This document shows, one piece after another, positions 26,596 through 37,448 of a DNA stretch of 64,000 nt. The stretch spans positions 29,013 to 93,012 of the forward strand of contig MKTT01000081.1 in assembly GCA_001898385.1 (NCBI GenBank). Direction: 5' to 3'. Position 1 is the first letter of the stretch, and each line of letters opens with the position of its first letter. Source of the stretch: Planctomycetales bacterium 71-10 (GTDB lineage: Bacteria > Planctomycetota > Planctomycetia > Isosphaerales > Isosphaeraceae). The notes beneath the pieces were generated by a model. It worked only from the letters and a program-made list of their open reading frames with translations. It was not told the DNA's origin and made no database searches. A program made the position numbers and the translations under genes.

Positions 26596-26815
26596 CCATC
26601 GGGGATACCACAATGACACAAAGACTGTCAATTCCGATTTAGGCCCGCGGACGCCCGGAATCCCGGCTGCAATGCCCAGGCAAGAGGCGATGTCCCCCGG
26701 CGGCCCCCCCGCCGCCTCCCCCCCTTGCAGGATGGCGATCGGCCCCCCTCATCGGCCCGTCCCCGTCGAGCGGACCGACTTCGTGAAAATTTTCCCAAAG
26801 AGGGGCTCCAGGTTG

Positions 26816-26844
26816 TTGACAGGGAACGAGGGGGACTGCTTAAT
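26816..26844 (+). promoter_or_regulatory. ATP synthase operon promoter
   Basis: A perfect TTGACA (26816-26821) and CTTAAT (26839-26844) are spaced by 17 bases. Transcription would begin near 26851, about 125 bases before the first gene. The in-frame ATG at 26843 overlaps the -10 box and so cannot be the start of the first gene. Confidence 0.6.
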
Positions 26845-26974
26845 GGTACGGGCGTGCGACGCACCGTCCCCAGCGACGGCCTCGGGCCATCCCCGCGACG
26901 GATCCGCCGGCCCGACCGCCCTGGGGCCCCTGGATTCGTCCGGAACCCGAGCCGGCGACGCCGGGAGGTGGGCC

Positions 26975-27244
26975 TTGCCCCGCGACCGAGACACCCGTTC
27001 GGCGGCCTCAGCCGGCTTCGAATGGGGGACGCGAGTCACCAGCATCGGCCTGGAGTTCGCCGTGCCCGCCGCCCTGGGCCACGGCCTCGACCGATGGCTG
27101 GGGACGGGCCCGTGGTTCGCCGTCGCCGGGGCCCTCCTCGGGATGGCGGTCGGCATGCTCCACGTCTTCCGACTCCCCGCCGAGATCGCCCGCGATGCGG
27201 AGCGCCGCCGGGCCCGGGACGGGACGGATCGCGACGAAGGTTGA
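26975..27244 (+). CDS. atpZ: AtpZ/AtpI-like ATP synthase accessory protein
   Basis: This 89-residue membrane protein has two helices: FEWGTRVTSIGLEFAVPAAL, then WFAVAGALLGMAVGMLHVFRLPAEI. This two-helix pattern with a basic tail is that of AtpZ/AtpI proteins, which stand first in atp operons and aid c-ring assembly or ion uptake. TTG 26975 is chosen because GGGAGGTGG stands before it and because the operon promoter overlaps the only upstream ATG at 26843. It is 53 bases ahead of atpB. Confidence 0.75.
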   Translation: MPRDRDTRSAASAGFEWGTRVTSIGLEFAVPAALGHGLDRWLGTGPWFAVAGALLGMAVGMLHVFRLPAEIARDAERRRARDGTDRDEG

Positions 27245-27297
27245 ACGACGCAGGTTCTCCGCCGAGGCGGATCCCCGATCGAGAAAATACCCCGCAC

Positions 27298-28101
27298 ATG
27301 GCAGCCCACAGCCCCCTCGACCACGTCGTCGACCACCCCACCCTCGAATTCCCCTGGTGGACCGGCCCGTCCTACCAGAAGGTGATCGAACTGCCGGCCC
27401 CCTTCACCCGTTTCATGGTGATGGAGGCGGTCGCCGCCCTGCTGATGCTCGCGATCCTGGTCCCGGTGGTCAAGCACATCCGGCGCCATCCGGTGAGCAA
27501 GGGGGGCTTCTTCAACGCCTTCGAGGCGATCCTCCTGTTCATCCGCGACGACATCGCCCGGCCCGCGATCGGCGGCCACGGGGCGGACAAGTTCCTGCCC
27601 TACCTCTGGACGGTCTTCTTCTTCGTGCTGTTCAACAACCTGCTGGGGATGATCCCCGGGTTCGCGTCGGCGACGGGGAACATCAACGTCACCGGCGTCC
27701 TGGCGGTCTCCACGCTGGCGGTGGTGGTGGGCGCGGGGGTGAAGGAGTACGGCGTCAAGAAGTTCTTCACGAACCTGGTGCCGCACGTCGACGTCCCCTG
27801 GCCGCTGAACTACGCCTTCTGGCCCCTGATGTTCGTGATCGAGCTGGTGGGGCTGCTGATCAAGCACCTGGTCCTGGCCGTCCGGCTCTTCGCCAACATG
27901 TTCGCCGGCCACGTCGTCCTGGCGGTGATCCTGGGGTTCATCCTGGCCGCGCAGGGTTGGCTGTTCTGGGTCGTGATGCCGGCGAGCATCGCCGGCGTCG
28001 TGGCGCTCAGCCTCCTGGAGCTGTTCGTGGCGTTCCTCCAGGCGTACATCTTCACGTTCCTCTCGGCGCTGTTCATCGGGGCGTCGGTGCACCCGCACTG
28101 A
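27298..28101 (+). CDS. atpB: F1Fo ATP synthase subunit a
   Basis: The 267-residue membrane subunit a provides the two half-channels for proton passage past the c ring. It has five to six helices. The key helix contains the conserved Arg in LAVRLFANMFAGHVVL, and ELFVAFLQAYIFTFLSALFIG forms the final helix. FNNLLGMIPGF is also typical. The position between atpZ and atpE is standard. A strong hairpin lies between it and atpE. Confidence 0.97.
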   Translation: MAAHSPLDHVVDHPTLEFPWWTGPSYQKVIELPAPFTRFMVMEAVAALLMLAILVPVVKHIRRHPVSKGGFFNAFEAILLFIRDDIARPAIGGHGADKFLPYLWTVFFFVLFNNLLGMIPGFASATGNINVTGVLAVSTLAVVVGAGVKEYGVKKFFTNLVPHVDVPWPLNYAFWPLMFVIELVGLLIKHLVLAVRLFANMFAGHVVLAVILGFILAAQGWLFWVVMPASIAGVVALSLLELFVAFLQAYIFTFLSALFIGASVHPH

Positions 28102-28192
28102 CCCCGGCCCGCCGAGGGGGCCCGCCCCGGGCGCGTCGCGGACGCCCGGCGGGGCCGAGATCGATCGATCCGCGACGGTCCGCCGAGATCCA

Positions 28193-28227
28193 GGCCGGCG
28201 CGGGGCCCCGAAGGCCCCGCGCCGGCC
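28193..28227 (+). promoter_or_regulatory. Intercistronic hairpin between atpB and atpE
   Basis: A perfect 15-bp GC stem (28193-28207 with 28213-28227) with a 5-base loop lies 43 bases before the atpE start. There is no T tract, so it is unlikely to end transcription. It may set an mRNA processing point or protect the atpE message, which is needed in excess. Confidence 0.55.
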
Positions 28228-28269
28228 ACGCATCCCGCAGTCGTCAACAACCAGTCTCCCGAGGGTTCG

Positions 28270-28569
28270 ATGAAGCTCATCAAGTCCGCCGTCTTCGCGT
28301 TCGCCCTGCTGTTCGTCACCCAGGGGGCCGCCTCCGCCCAGACCGCCGAGGTCGTGAACCAGGCCGCATCCGTCGACTACCGGCCGATCGGCGCCGGCCT
28401 CATCATCATCGGCGCCGGCCTGGGCATCGGCCTGCTGGCCAAGAGCGCGGTCGAGAGCATGGCCCGCCAGCCGGAGATCGCCGGCAACATCCAGGGCGCC
28501 ATGATCATCGCGGCGGCCCTGATCGAAGGCGCCACGTTCTTCGCGCTGCTGCTCCAGCTCATCGCCTGA
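28270..28569 (+). CDS. atpE: F1Fo ATP synthase subunit c with N-terminal signal peptide
   Basis: The 99-residue subunit c forms the rotor ring. The mature part has two helices: PIGAGLIIIGAGLGIGLLAK, then a polar loop with ARQPE, then MIIAAALIEGATFFALLLQL with the ion-carrying Glu at about residue 86. Its neighbourhood (EGAT) suggests protons rather than sodium. The first 23 residues (MKLIKSAVFAFALLFVTQGA, then ASA) look like a cleavable signal peptide, so the ORF is longer than the usual 70-80 residues. Confidence 0.95.
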   Translation: MKLIKSAVFAFALLFVTQGAASAQTAEVVNQAASVDYRPIGAGLIIIGAGLGIGLLAKSAVESMARQPEIAGNIQGAMIIAAALIEGATFFALLLQLIA

Positions 28570-28615
28570 GCCCGGGACCGGCACCGGCGGAACGAACCGA
28601 ACCGGCCCGGCCGAC

Positions 28616-28636
28616 GCGCCCCCGCCCGGGGGGCGC
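28616..28636 (+). promoter_or_regulatory. Intercistronic hairpin between atpE and atpF
   Basis: An 8-bp GC stem (28616-28623 with 28629-28636) with a 5-base loop lies in the 149-base gap after atpE. There is no T tract. Together with the atpB-atpE hairpin it brackets the atpE coding region. Confidence 0.45.
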
Positions 28637-28718
28637 GGCCGGGCGTCGTCTTCGCGACCCCGACCGTCCCGCGCCCGACCCGATCCCGCCCGTTCGTCAG
28701 CCCGCGAGAACCAATCCC

Positions 28719-29423
28719 ATGCTCCGCTTCCTGAAGTCCGCCCTCGGGTCCGGGCTCGTCGCGACGGCCGCGCTGCTGGCCACGGCCCGGGCCGTGGCCG
28801 AGGAGCCCCCCGCCGCCCACGCGGCGCCCGCGACCCACGCCGCCCCGGCGGCCCCGGCCCCGGCCCACGCCGACGCGGCCCACCCGGCGGAAGGCGGGGC
28901 CCACGGCGAGGCCAAGGCCAACCCGATGGAGCCCCAGGCCGGCCTGGCGATCTGGACGGTCGCCGTCTTCGCCTTCCTGCTGGTCGTCCTCGGCAAGTAC
29001 GCCTGGAAGCCCCTGGTCGAGGCGCTCCACCACCGCGAGGAGCACCTGGAGCACACCCTGCTCCAGACCGAGAAGGCCCGCAACGACGCCGAGGCCCTGC
29101 TCGCCGAGCACCGTCGGCTCATGGCCGAGGCCGACGACAGGGCCCGCGACCTGCTCTACCAGGCCCAGCGCAAGGCCGAGGCCCGCTCGACCGAGCTGAT
29201 CCGCCAGGCCCAGACCGAGGCCGAGGCCGCCCGCGACCGCGCCCAGCGCGAGATCGCCACGGCCCGCGACCAGGCCCTCGCCGAGATCTGGACCCGGACC
29301 GCCGACGTCGCCGTCTCGGTGGCGGGCAAGGTCCTGGCCAAGGACCTGGGCGACGACGACCGCCGCCGCCTGCTCGACGACGCCATCCGCTCGCTCCCCG
29401 AGTCCGGAGGCGCGAAGGCATGA
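28719..29423 (+). CDS. atpF: F1Fo ATP synthase subunit b with signal peptide-like extension
   Basis: Subunit b is the peripheral stalk. The 234 residues comprise a signal-like N-terminus (SALGSGLVATAALLATARAV), an Ala/Pro/His-rich linker (about 28-70), one membrane helix (about 76-93, LAIWTVAVFAFLLVVLGKYA) and a long coiled coil (KPLVEALHHREEHLEHTL onward). Standard subunit b is about 160 residues and starts near the membrane helix, so about 70 residues are extra. The end overlaps atpH by four bases (ATGA). Confidence 0.93.
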   Translation: MLRFLKSALGSGLVATAALLATARAVAEEPPAAHAAPATHAAPAAPAPAHADAAHPAEGGAHGEAKANPMEPQAGLAIWTVAVFAFLLVVLGKYAWKPLVEALHHREEHLEHTLLQTEKARNDAEALLAEHRRLMAEADDRARDLLYQAQRKAEARSTELIRQAQTEAEAARDRAQREIATARDQALAEIWTRTADVAVSVAGKVLAKDLGDDDRRRLLDDAIRSLPESGGAKA

Positions 29424-30011
29424 CGACCCAGGCCCCCGCCGAGCGGCCCCGCCGGCCCCTCTCCGACGACGAGGCCGAGGCCGCCCGGTCCTACGCCGCC
29501 GCCCTCCTCGACGCCGCCGGGGGGGACGACGCGGTCGCCGCCGCGCTCGACGACCTGGACGCCTTCCGGGACGAGGTCCTGGAGGCCCACCCCCGGTTCG
29601 CCGCCCTGCTCGACGCCCCCCGCGTCCCGGCCGCCGACAAGGACCGGATGCTGACGTCGCTGCTGGACGGTCGGGTCGCCGACGTCGCCCTCCGCTTCCT
29701 CCGCGTCCTCAACCGCCACGGCCGCCTCGGCCTGGCCGCCGCCGTCGCCGAGGAGGCCCGCCGCCAGTGGGACCGCCGCCGCGGCCTGGTCGCCGTGAAG
29801 GTCCGGTCCGCCGCCCCGCTCGACGAGACCCAGGCGGAGGCCCTCCGGAAGAAGCTCGCCGGGCTGACCCCGGGGACCCCCGTCCTCCAGGTCACGACCG
29901 ACCCCGACCTCATCGGCGGCCTCGTCGTCCAGATCGGCGACGAGGTCTTCGACGCCTCGGTGCGCAACCGTCTTGAACAGATACGCCAGCGGCTGATCCA
30001 AGGGAAGACGC

Positions 30012-31715
<1,704 letters not shown>

Positions 31716-31735
31716 CGCCCGAGACGAACGAGCCC

Positions 31736-31773
31736 GCCGACGCCGCCCGGCCCCCCCGCCGGGCGGCGTCGGC
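31736..31773 (+). promoter_or_regulatory. Intercistronic hairpin between atpA and atpG
   Basis: A perfect 15-bp stem (31736-31750 with 31759-31773) and 8-base loop starts 20 bases after the atpA stop. No T tract follows. It probably stabilises the upstream message or lowers read-through into atpG, beta and epsilon. Confidence 0.5.
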
Positions 31774-31807
31774 CCCGTCGACCGACCGAAATTCGAGAGA
31801 CCCCACG

Positions 31808-32722
31808 ATGGCCAAGGCCCGCGCGATCATCAAACGCCGCAAGGCGGTCGACAACATCCGCAAGATCACCCGGACGATGGAGCTGATCGCCACCGCCCGG
31901 TTCCGCAAGGCGATGGACCGGGCCGTCGAGGCCGAGGCCTACACCCGCAAGATCGCCGAGATGGCGTCCGACCTCGGCGGGTCGTCCCCCTCCACCCTCC
32001 ACCCGCTCTACGAGAAGCGCGAGCCCGCCGCGAACGCCCTGCTGCTGGTCCTGACCAGCAACCGCGGCCTCGCCGGCGGCTACAACGGCAACGTCCTCCG
32101 CGCCGCGATCCGCGACTACCAGGACCTCCAGGCCGAGGGCTCGCAGGTCGCCGTCGAGGTCTCCGGCAAGCGCGGGCAGAACTTCCTGAAATACCGCAAG
32201 ATCCCGGTCTCGGCCAACTACGGCCACTTCGAGGACAAGCCGGCCTTCCACGAGGTCGAGGTCCTGGCCGACCGCTACATGCGGCTGTTCCTGGAAGGGA
32301 AGATCGACCGCCTGGACGTCGCCTACACCCGGTTCATCAACACGGCGAAGCAGGAGGCCGTCGTCCGGACCCTGCTGCCGATCCCGACCGACGACCCCGA
32401 CGCGGCCCCGAAGGCGGCCGAGGCCAAGGCCGCCCCCGCCGCGGCCGGCGCCGGCCGGGAGAAGGCCGAGTACGAGTTCCTCCCGGACGCCGAGGGGATC
32501 CTCCAGGAGCTGGTGCCGGTCTCGTTCAAGGCCCGGCTGTTCAAGTGCTTCCTCGACGCCGCCGTGAGCGAGCAGATCGCCCGCATGGTGGCCATGAAGG
32601 GGGCGTCGCAGAACGCCGACGAGCTGTCCAAGAACCTGACCCGCCAGTACAACCGGGCCCGCCAGTCCCAGATCACGGGCGACCTGGCCGACATCGTCGG
32701 CGCCGCCATCGCCCTCGAATGA
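31808..32722 (+). CDS. atpG: F1Fo ATP synthase subunit gamma
   Basis: Gamma is the rotating shaft inside the F1 head. The 304 residues begin KARAIIKRRKAVDNIRKITR and end with the matching C-terminal coil NADELSKNLTRQYNRARQSQ. TSNRGLAGGYNGNVLR is characteristic. An Ala-rich insert (about 198-218, DPDAAPKAAEAKAAPAAAGA) lengthens the globular part. Spacing to atpD is 87 bases. Confidence 0.96.
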   Translation: MAKARAIIKRRKAVDNIRKITRTMELIATARFRKAMDRAVEAEAYTRKIAEMASDLGGSSPSTLHPLYEKREPAANALLLVLTSNRGLAGGYNGNVLRAAIRDYQDLQAEGSQVAVEVSGKRGQNFLKYRKIPVSANYGHFEDKPAFHEVEVLADRYMRLFLEGKIDRLDVAYTRFINTAKQEAVVRTLLPIPTDDPDAAPKAAEAKAAPAAAGAGREKAEYEFLPDAEGILQELVPVSFKARLFKCFLDAAVSEQIARMVAMKGASQNADELSKNLTRQYNRARQSQITGDLADIVGAAIALE

Positions 32723-32767
32723 CCGCCGAACCGTCCGCCCCGCGAACATCCGAATACATCTGAATGA

Positions 32768-34249
<1,482 letters not shown>

Positions 34250-34283
34250 CCGCAACCGAAGCCCGACAGGGAGCCCCCATCCC

Positions 34284-34730
34284 ATGGCCGACGCCATCCC
34301 CGCCGCCGAGCACGGCGCGACGACCCCCGCCGGGTCGAAGCTCCTCCAGTGCCAGGTGGTCACCCCCGAGAAGACCGCCTTCGCCAAGACCGTGGACTTC
34401 GTCGCCCTGCCGCTGTTCGACGGCGAGCTGGGCGTCCTCCCCGGCCGCGCCCCCCTGCTCGGCCGGCTCGGCTACGGGGAGCTGCGGATCAAGGTCGGCG
34501 GCGCCACCGAGTCGTACTTCGTCGACGGCGGCTTCGCCCAGGTCCGCGACGACGTCGTCACCGTCCTGACCTCCCGCGCCATCCCGGCCGACAAGATCGA
34601 GATGAACGGCTCCGCCGCGAAGCTCGACGAGGCCCTCAAGGTCAAGGCCGTCACCGAGTCCGAGGTCGAGGAGAAGGAGAAGGCCGTCGCCCGCCTCCGC
34701 GCCATGACCCACGTCAGCCGCAAGGCCTGA
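34284..34730 (+). CDS. atpC: F1Fo ATP synthase subunit epsilon
   Basis: Epsilon couples the shaft to the c ring and can brake the enzyme. The 148 residues have the N-terminal beta sandwich (LLQCQVVTPEKTAFAKTVDF, LPLFDGELGVLPGRAPLLGR) and a C-terminal helical hairpin (VTESEVEEKEKAVARLRAM). The first 14 residues are an extra Ala-rich stretch. It ends the atp operon, 25 bases before a strong terminator. Confidence 0.94.
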   Translation: MADAIPAAEHGATTPAGSKLLQCQVVTPEKTAFAKTVDFVALPLFDGELGVLPGRAPLLGRLGYGELRIKVGGATESYFVDGGFAQVRDDVVTVLTSRAIPADKIEMNGSAAKLDEALKVKAVTESEVEEKEKAVARLRAMTHVSRKA

Positions 34731-34755
34731 CCGCCGCCCCCGCCAGACTCCACCC

Positions 34756-34803
34756 GGGACCGGACGAACGCTCGGCCGTTTCGTCCGGTCCCGATTTTGC
34801 TTT
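34756..34803 (+). terminator. Terminator of the ATP synthase operon
   Basis: A perfect 13-bp stem (34756-34768 with 34780-34792, 11-base loop) is followed by GATTTTGCTTT. This is a clear intrinsic terminator 25 bases after the atpC stop. Confidence 0.8.
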
Positions 34804-34852
34804 ACCATCTTATCTCATCAAGTCCCCGCCCCCGCCCCCCCCGAGCCCCGCC

Positions 34853-35248
34853 ATGACCGACCACGACCACGACCACGACCACGACCCGAACCACGAGCAT
34901 GACGACGCCTGCGGATGCGGCCACGACCACGGCGACGACGACATGGTCGAGATCGTCTACACCGCCCGCGAGGACGTCCTCGAAGCCGAGGGGATCTCCC
35001 CCGAGGAGTTCTCCGACGCGCTGGACAAGGCCATCGACGCCCTCGAAGCCCTGGCCATGCGCGAGGACGTCCCCGACGAGGACATCCCGGCCATGGAAGA
35101 CCTCAAGCTCACGATCAAGGGGAAGGAATACCGCCTGGGCGAGCTGGCCGAGGTGAGCTTCGAAGGCGACCTCGACGAGGAAGACTTCGACGACGAGGAC
35201 GAGGAAGGCGCCGACGAGGGCGAAGAGGCCGAGGTCCAGGAAGACTGA
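34853..35248 (+). CDS. His-rich, acidic small protein of unknown function
   Basis: The 131-residue protein begins with a His/Asp repeat (DHDHDHDHDPNHEHDD) and CGCGHDHG, a likely metal-binding segment. A small folded region follows (MVEIVYTAREDVLEAEGISP, then LKLTIKGKEYRLGELAEVSF) and a strongly acidic tail ends it. Metal storage or buffering is possible but unproven. It lies 50 bases after the atp terminator and is probably a separate unit or served by read-through. Confidence 0.7.
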   Translation: MTDHDHDHDHDPNHEHDDACGCGHDHGDDDMVEIVYTAREDVLEAEGISPEEFSDALDKAIDALEALAMREDVPDEDIPAMEDLKLTIKGKEYRLGELAEVSFEGDLDEEDFDDEDEEGADEGEEAEVQED

Positions 35249-35263
35249 CGGCCCGACCTCATC

Positions 35264-36184
35264 TCACCCGCCGCTCGGGCGCGCCTCCCGGCGGCGGGCG
35301 AGGTCGAAGAACCCCTCCCGCCACGCCATCGGCCGCTCGACCCAGCCCGAGCCGTCCCAGCCGTGGTGAACGACCGCGACGTCCGTGTCGTCGAGCGTGA
35401 TTTCGAGAAAGCCGGGCGGGTTGTCCCCCTTGCGGTCGACCATCAGCGGCGCCCCCGCGTTGAGGCAGAGCTGATCGGGGATGTGCGGCGGCGTGAAGGC
35501 CCAGGCGCGGTGGACGTGCCCGCAGCAATACAGGTGCGGGCCCAGGGCCGTGAGCCATTCGGCCAGGAAGTGGGAGTCTTCGAGCCGCTTCCACTCCAGG
35601 TCGTCGCGCAGGCCCTCGGGGGCGTCGACCGGATAGTGGCAAGCGACGATGAGCCGGTCGACCGCCTCGCGGTGCTCCTCCCACAGGGCGCGGGCGGCGG
35701 CGAGTTGTCCGGCCGGGAGGCGTCCCCGCGCGCTGAGCGCCGGCCGGGTCGGGTCGAGCCCCAGGACGGCCGTGCGGTCGGCGATGAACCGCATCCAGGG
35801 GAACTCCGCCGCCCCGGCGAACCGGCCGAAGGCTCGCTCGAAGTGCCGCCCCCGCGCCGAGGCCCCCGTGTAGCGGTCGTGGTTGCCGGGGATCACGGTC
35901 GCCCTCCCCGGCGGGTGCAGGAGTGGCGCGAGGGCGTCGGCGGCGTGCTCGAACTCCTCGGGCAAGGCGGTGGTCGTCAGGTCGCCCGTGATGAGGACGT
36001 GGTCCGGCCGGATCGACTCGACCTTCTCGACCAGGTGTTCCAGCCGATCGAGGCGGAACCGCCGGGCTCGCCCCAGCATCAGGGCCGCCATGCCGACGAT
36101 GCGCTTGCTCATCAGCCGGACGGGGTTGAACGTCGTCTTCCAGACGTGGACGTCCGACAGGTGGGCGATGCGAAAGGCCGCCAA
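35264..36184 (-). CDS. Calcineurin-like metallophosphoesterase
   Basis: The 306-residue enzyme shows the five metal motifs of the calcineurin-like fold: SDVHV near 10, ITGDLTT near 65, IPGNHDRY near 97, ACHYP near 181, and CGHVHRAW near 220. It is CpdA-like in order, but it could act on other phosphodiesters. The start is TTG 36184, with no clear ribosome site. It follows the CPBP protease gene by 39 bases, so the two are likely cotranscribed. Confidence 0.88.
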   Translation of the reverse strand: MAAFRIAHLSDVHVWKTTFNPVRLMSKRIVGMAALMLGRARRFRLDRLEHLVEKVESIRPDHVLITGDLTTTALPEEFEHAADALAPLLHPPGRATVIPGNHDRYTGASARGRHFERAFGRFAGAAEFPWMRFIADRTAVLGLDPTRPALSARGRLPAGQLAAARALWEEHREAVDRLIVACHYPVDAPEGLRDDLEWKRLEDSHFLAEWLTALGPHLYCCGHVHRAWAFTPPHIPDQLCLNAGAPLMVDRKGDNPPGFLEITLDDTDVAVVHHGWDGSGWVERPMAWREGFFDLARRREARPSGG

Positions 36185-36223
36185 GGCGAGGGTCTCACGA
36201 GGGGGGAAGGAAGCGGGAGGGGT

Positions 36224-37072
36224 TCAGCCGTCCCAGCCGACCCACCCGACCAGCACATCGTACGCGGTGTGCGCCCCGACCGCGATGCCGAAGCCCCGCA
36301 GGATGAAGACCCATGCGAAGAAGACGCCCGCCATCCAGCGGAAGACGAAGGCGAACCAGGTGAACGCCTCGCCCGGGTTGCCCGCGTGATGCGCCAGCGA
36401 GAACAACAAGGCCGAGCCGCTGGCCGCCAGGGCCCCGGCCATCACCTGCGGGGCCTGGAGGGCCTTCAGGCCGTAGAACAGGGCCGGGACCAGCAGCAGT
36501 CGGAACAAAGCCTCCTCATACACCCCCGCGCCCAGGAAGCCGATCAGCCGGGCGACGTCGCCGCCCCCGGGCGAGACCTGCAACAGCGCGGCGGGGGGCG
36601 GGGTGCGCTCCATCAGGTCGAAGCCGAGGTCGACGAGCCGGCTAACCCCGACGAGCGCCACCGCCAGCACCAGGCTCTCGACGATCATCCCGGCCACGAC
36701 CATCGGCGAGAACTTCCAGCCCTTCGGCTGCGTCGCCTGCCAGCCGAGGAGGATCAGGACCAGCGACAGCGGCAGCAGCCAGTGGTCGGTGAGCCCGGCC
36801 GCCGCCAGCGAGCGCCGGAGCCAGGCGTCGGCCCCGGTCCGCAGGGCGTGCGACTCCATCCCGCCCAGCCACACCACGCCGAACTCGTACGCCAGGACGA
36901 TCGGGGCGATCAGGAACAGCGAGGGGAGCGGCTTCCGCGTCGTCGCCCAGTAGCCGGGCGTCGGCTCCTCCACGGGCTCCACGAACACCAGCCGCCGCAT
37001 CCGCTTGCGGCGAGATCCGGACCGGGAATACTCCGGCTCGTCCAGGTCCGGGGCGTCCTTGGAACGCTTCAC
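36224..37072 (-). CDS. CPBP-family intramembrane metalloprotease
   Basis: The 282-residue membrane protein has a basic cytosolic N-terminus of about 45 residues and about seven to eight helices. Three conserved motifs mark the CPBP (Rce1-like) glutamic protease family: YEEALFR near 193, FSLAHH near 226, and HTAYD near 269. Members cleave prenylated or other membrane proteins, or have roles in bacteriocin immunity. The substrate here is unknown. The start is GTG 37072. Confidence 0.85.
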   Translation of the reverse strand: MKRSKDAPDLDEPEYSRSGSRRKRMRRLVFVEPVEEPTPGYWATTRKPLPSLFLIAPIVLAYEFGVVWLGGMESHALRTGADAWLRRSLAAAGLTDHWLLPLSLVLILLGWQATQPKGWKFSPMVVAGMIVESLVLAVALVGVSRLVDLGFDLMERTPPPAALLQVSPGGGDVARLIGFLGAGVYEEALFRLLLVPALFYGLKALQAPQVMAGALAASGSALLFSLAHHAGNPGEAFTWFAFVFRWMAGVFFAWVFILRGFGIAVGAHTAYDVLVGWVGWDG

Positions 37073-37448
37073 AGACGGTCCCTCCCGGGGCGCACGAGTT
37101 CGGCCGCCCGGGGGTGGGGCGTCCTGGGGAGATTCCCGCTTCGTTCGAAAGAATCGAAATCTTCGAACCGGGCGAAGATCACGAAATCACCGTTCCGCTT
37201 GTGGGAGCCGTCGCGGGCGGCTACGATAACCTTACCATACGGACGAGGAGGCGGCCCGACGGCGATCGGGGCCGGGCCGGAATCGCACCACTCGCGGCCC
37301 CCCCTACCCCGCCGCCGACCTCAAGGTCGGACCACCGCCGCCGTCGCAAGCCGGCCGAGCGGGCCTCGCGCCCCGGCCGGGTCGGGACGTCCTTGCAGCC
37401 CCCGCCCCGCCGCACGACGTCGTCCGGCGCGCCCCTGGAGATGTTCGC
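37073..37448. other. Divergent intergenic region upstream of the oxidase cluster
   Basis: The stretch 37135-37190 contains several TTCGAA/TTCGAT motifs. A weak promoter reading rightward, TTGTGG (37199-37204) with TACGAT (37222-37227) at 17-base spacing, may drive the cytochrome and oxidase genes. It would leave a leader of about 215 bases. No RNA gene was recognised. Confidence 0.35.

Noticed and set aside
26843..26974. ATG 26843 as start of the first atp operon gene
   Set aside because: The codon overlaps the -10 box of the operon promoter. The extra residues have no likeness to AtpZ, and a strong ribosome site precedes TTG 26975.
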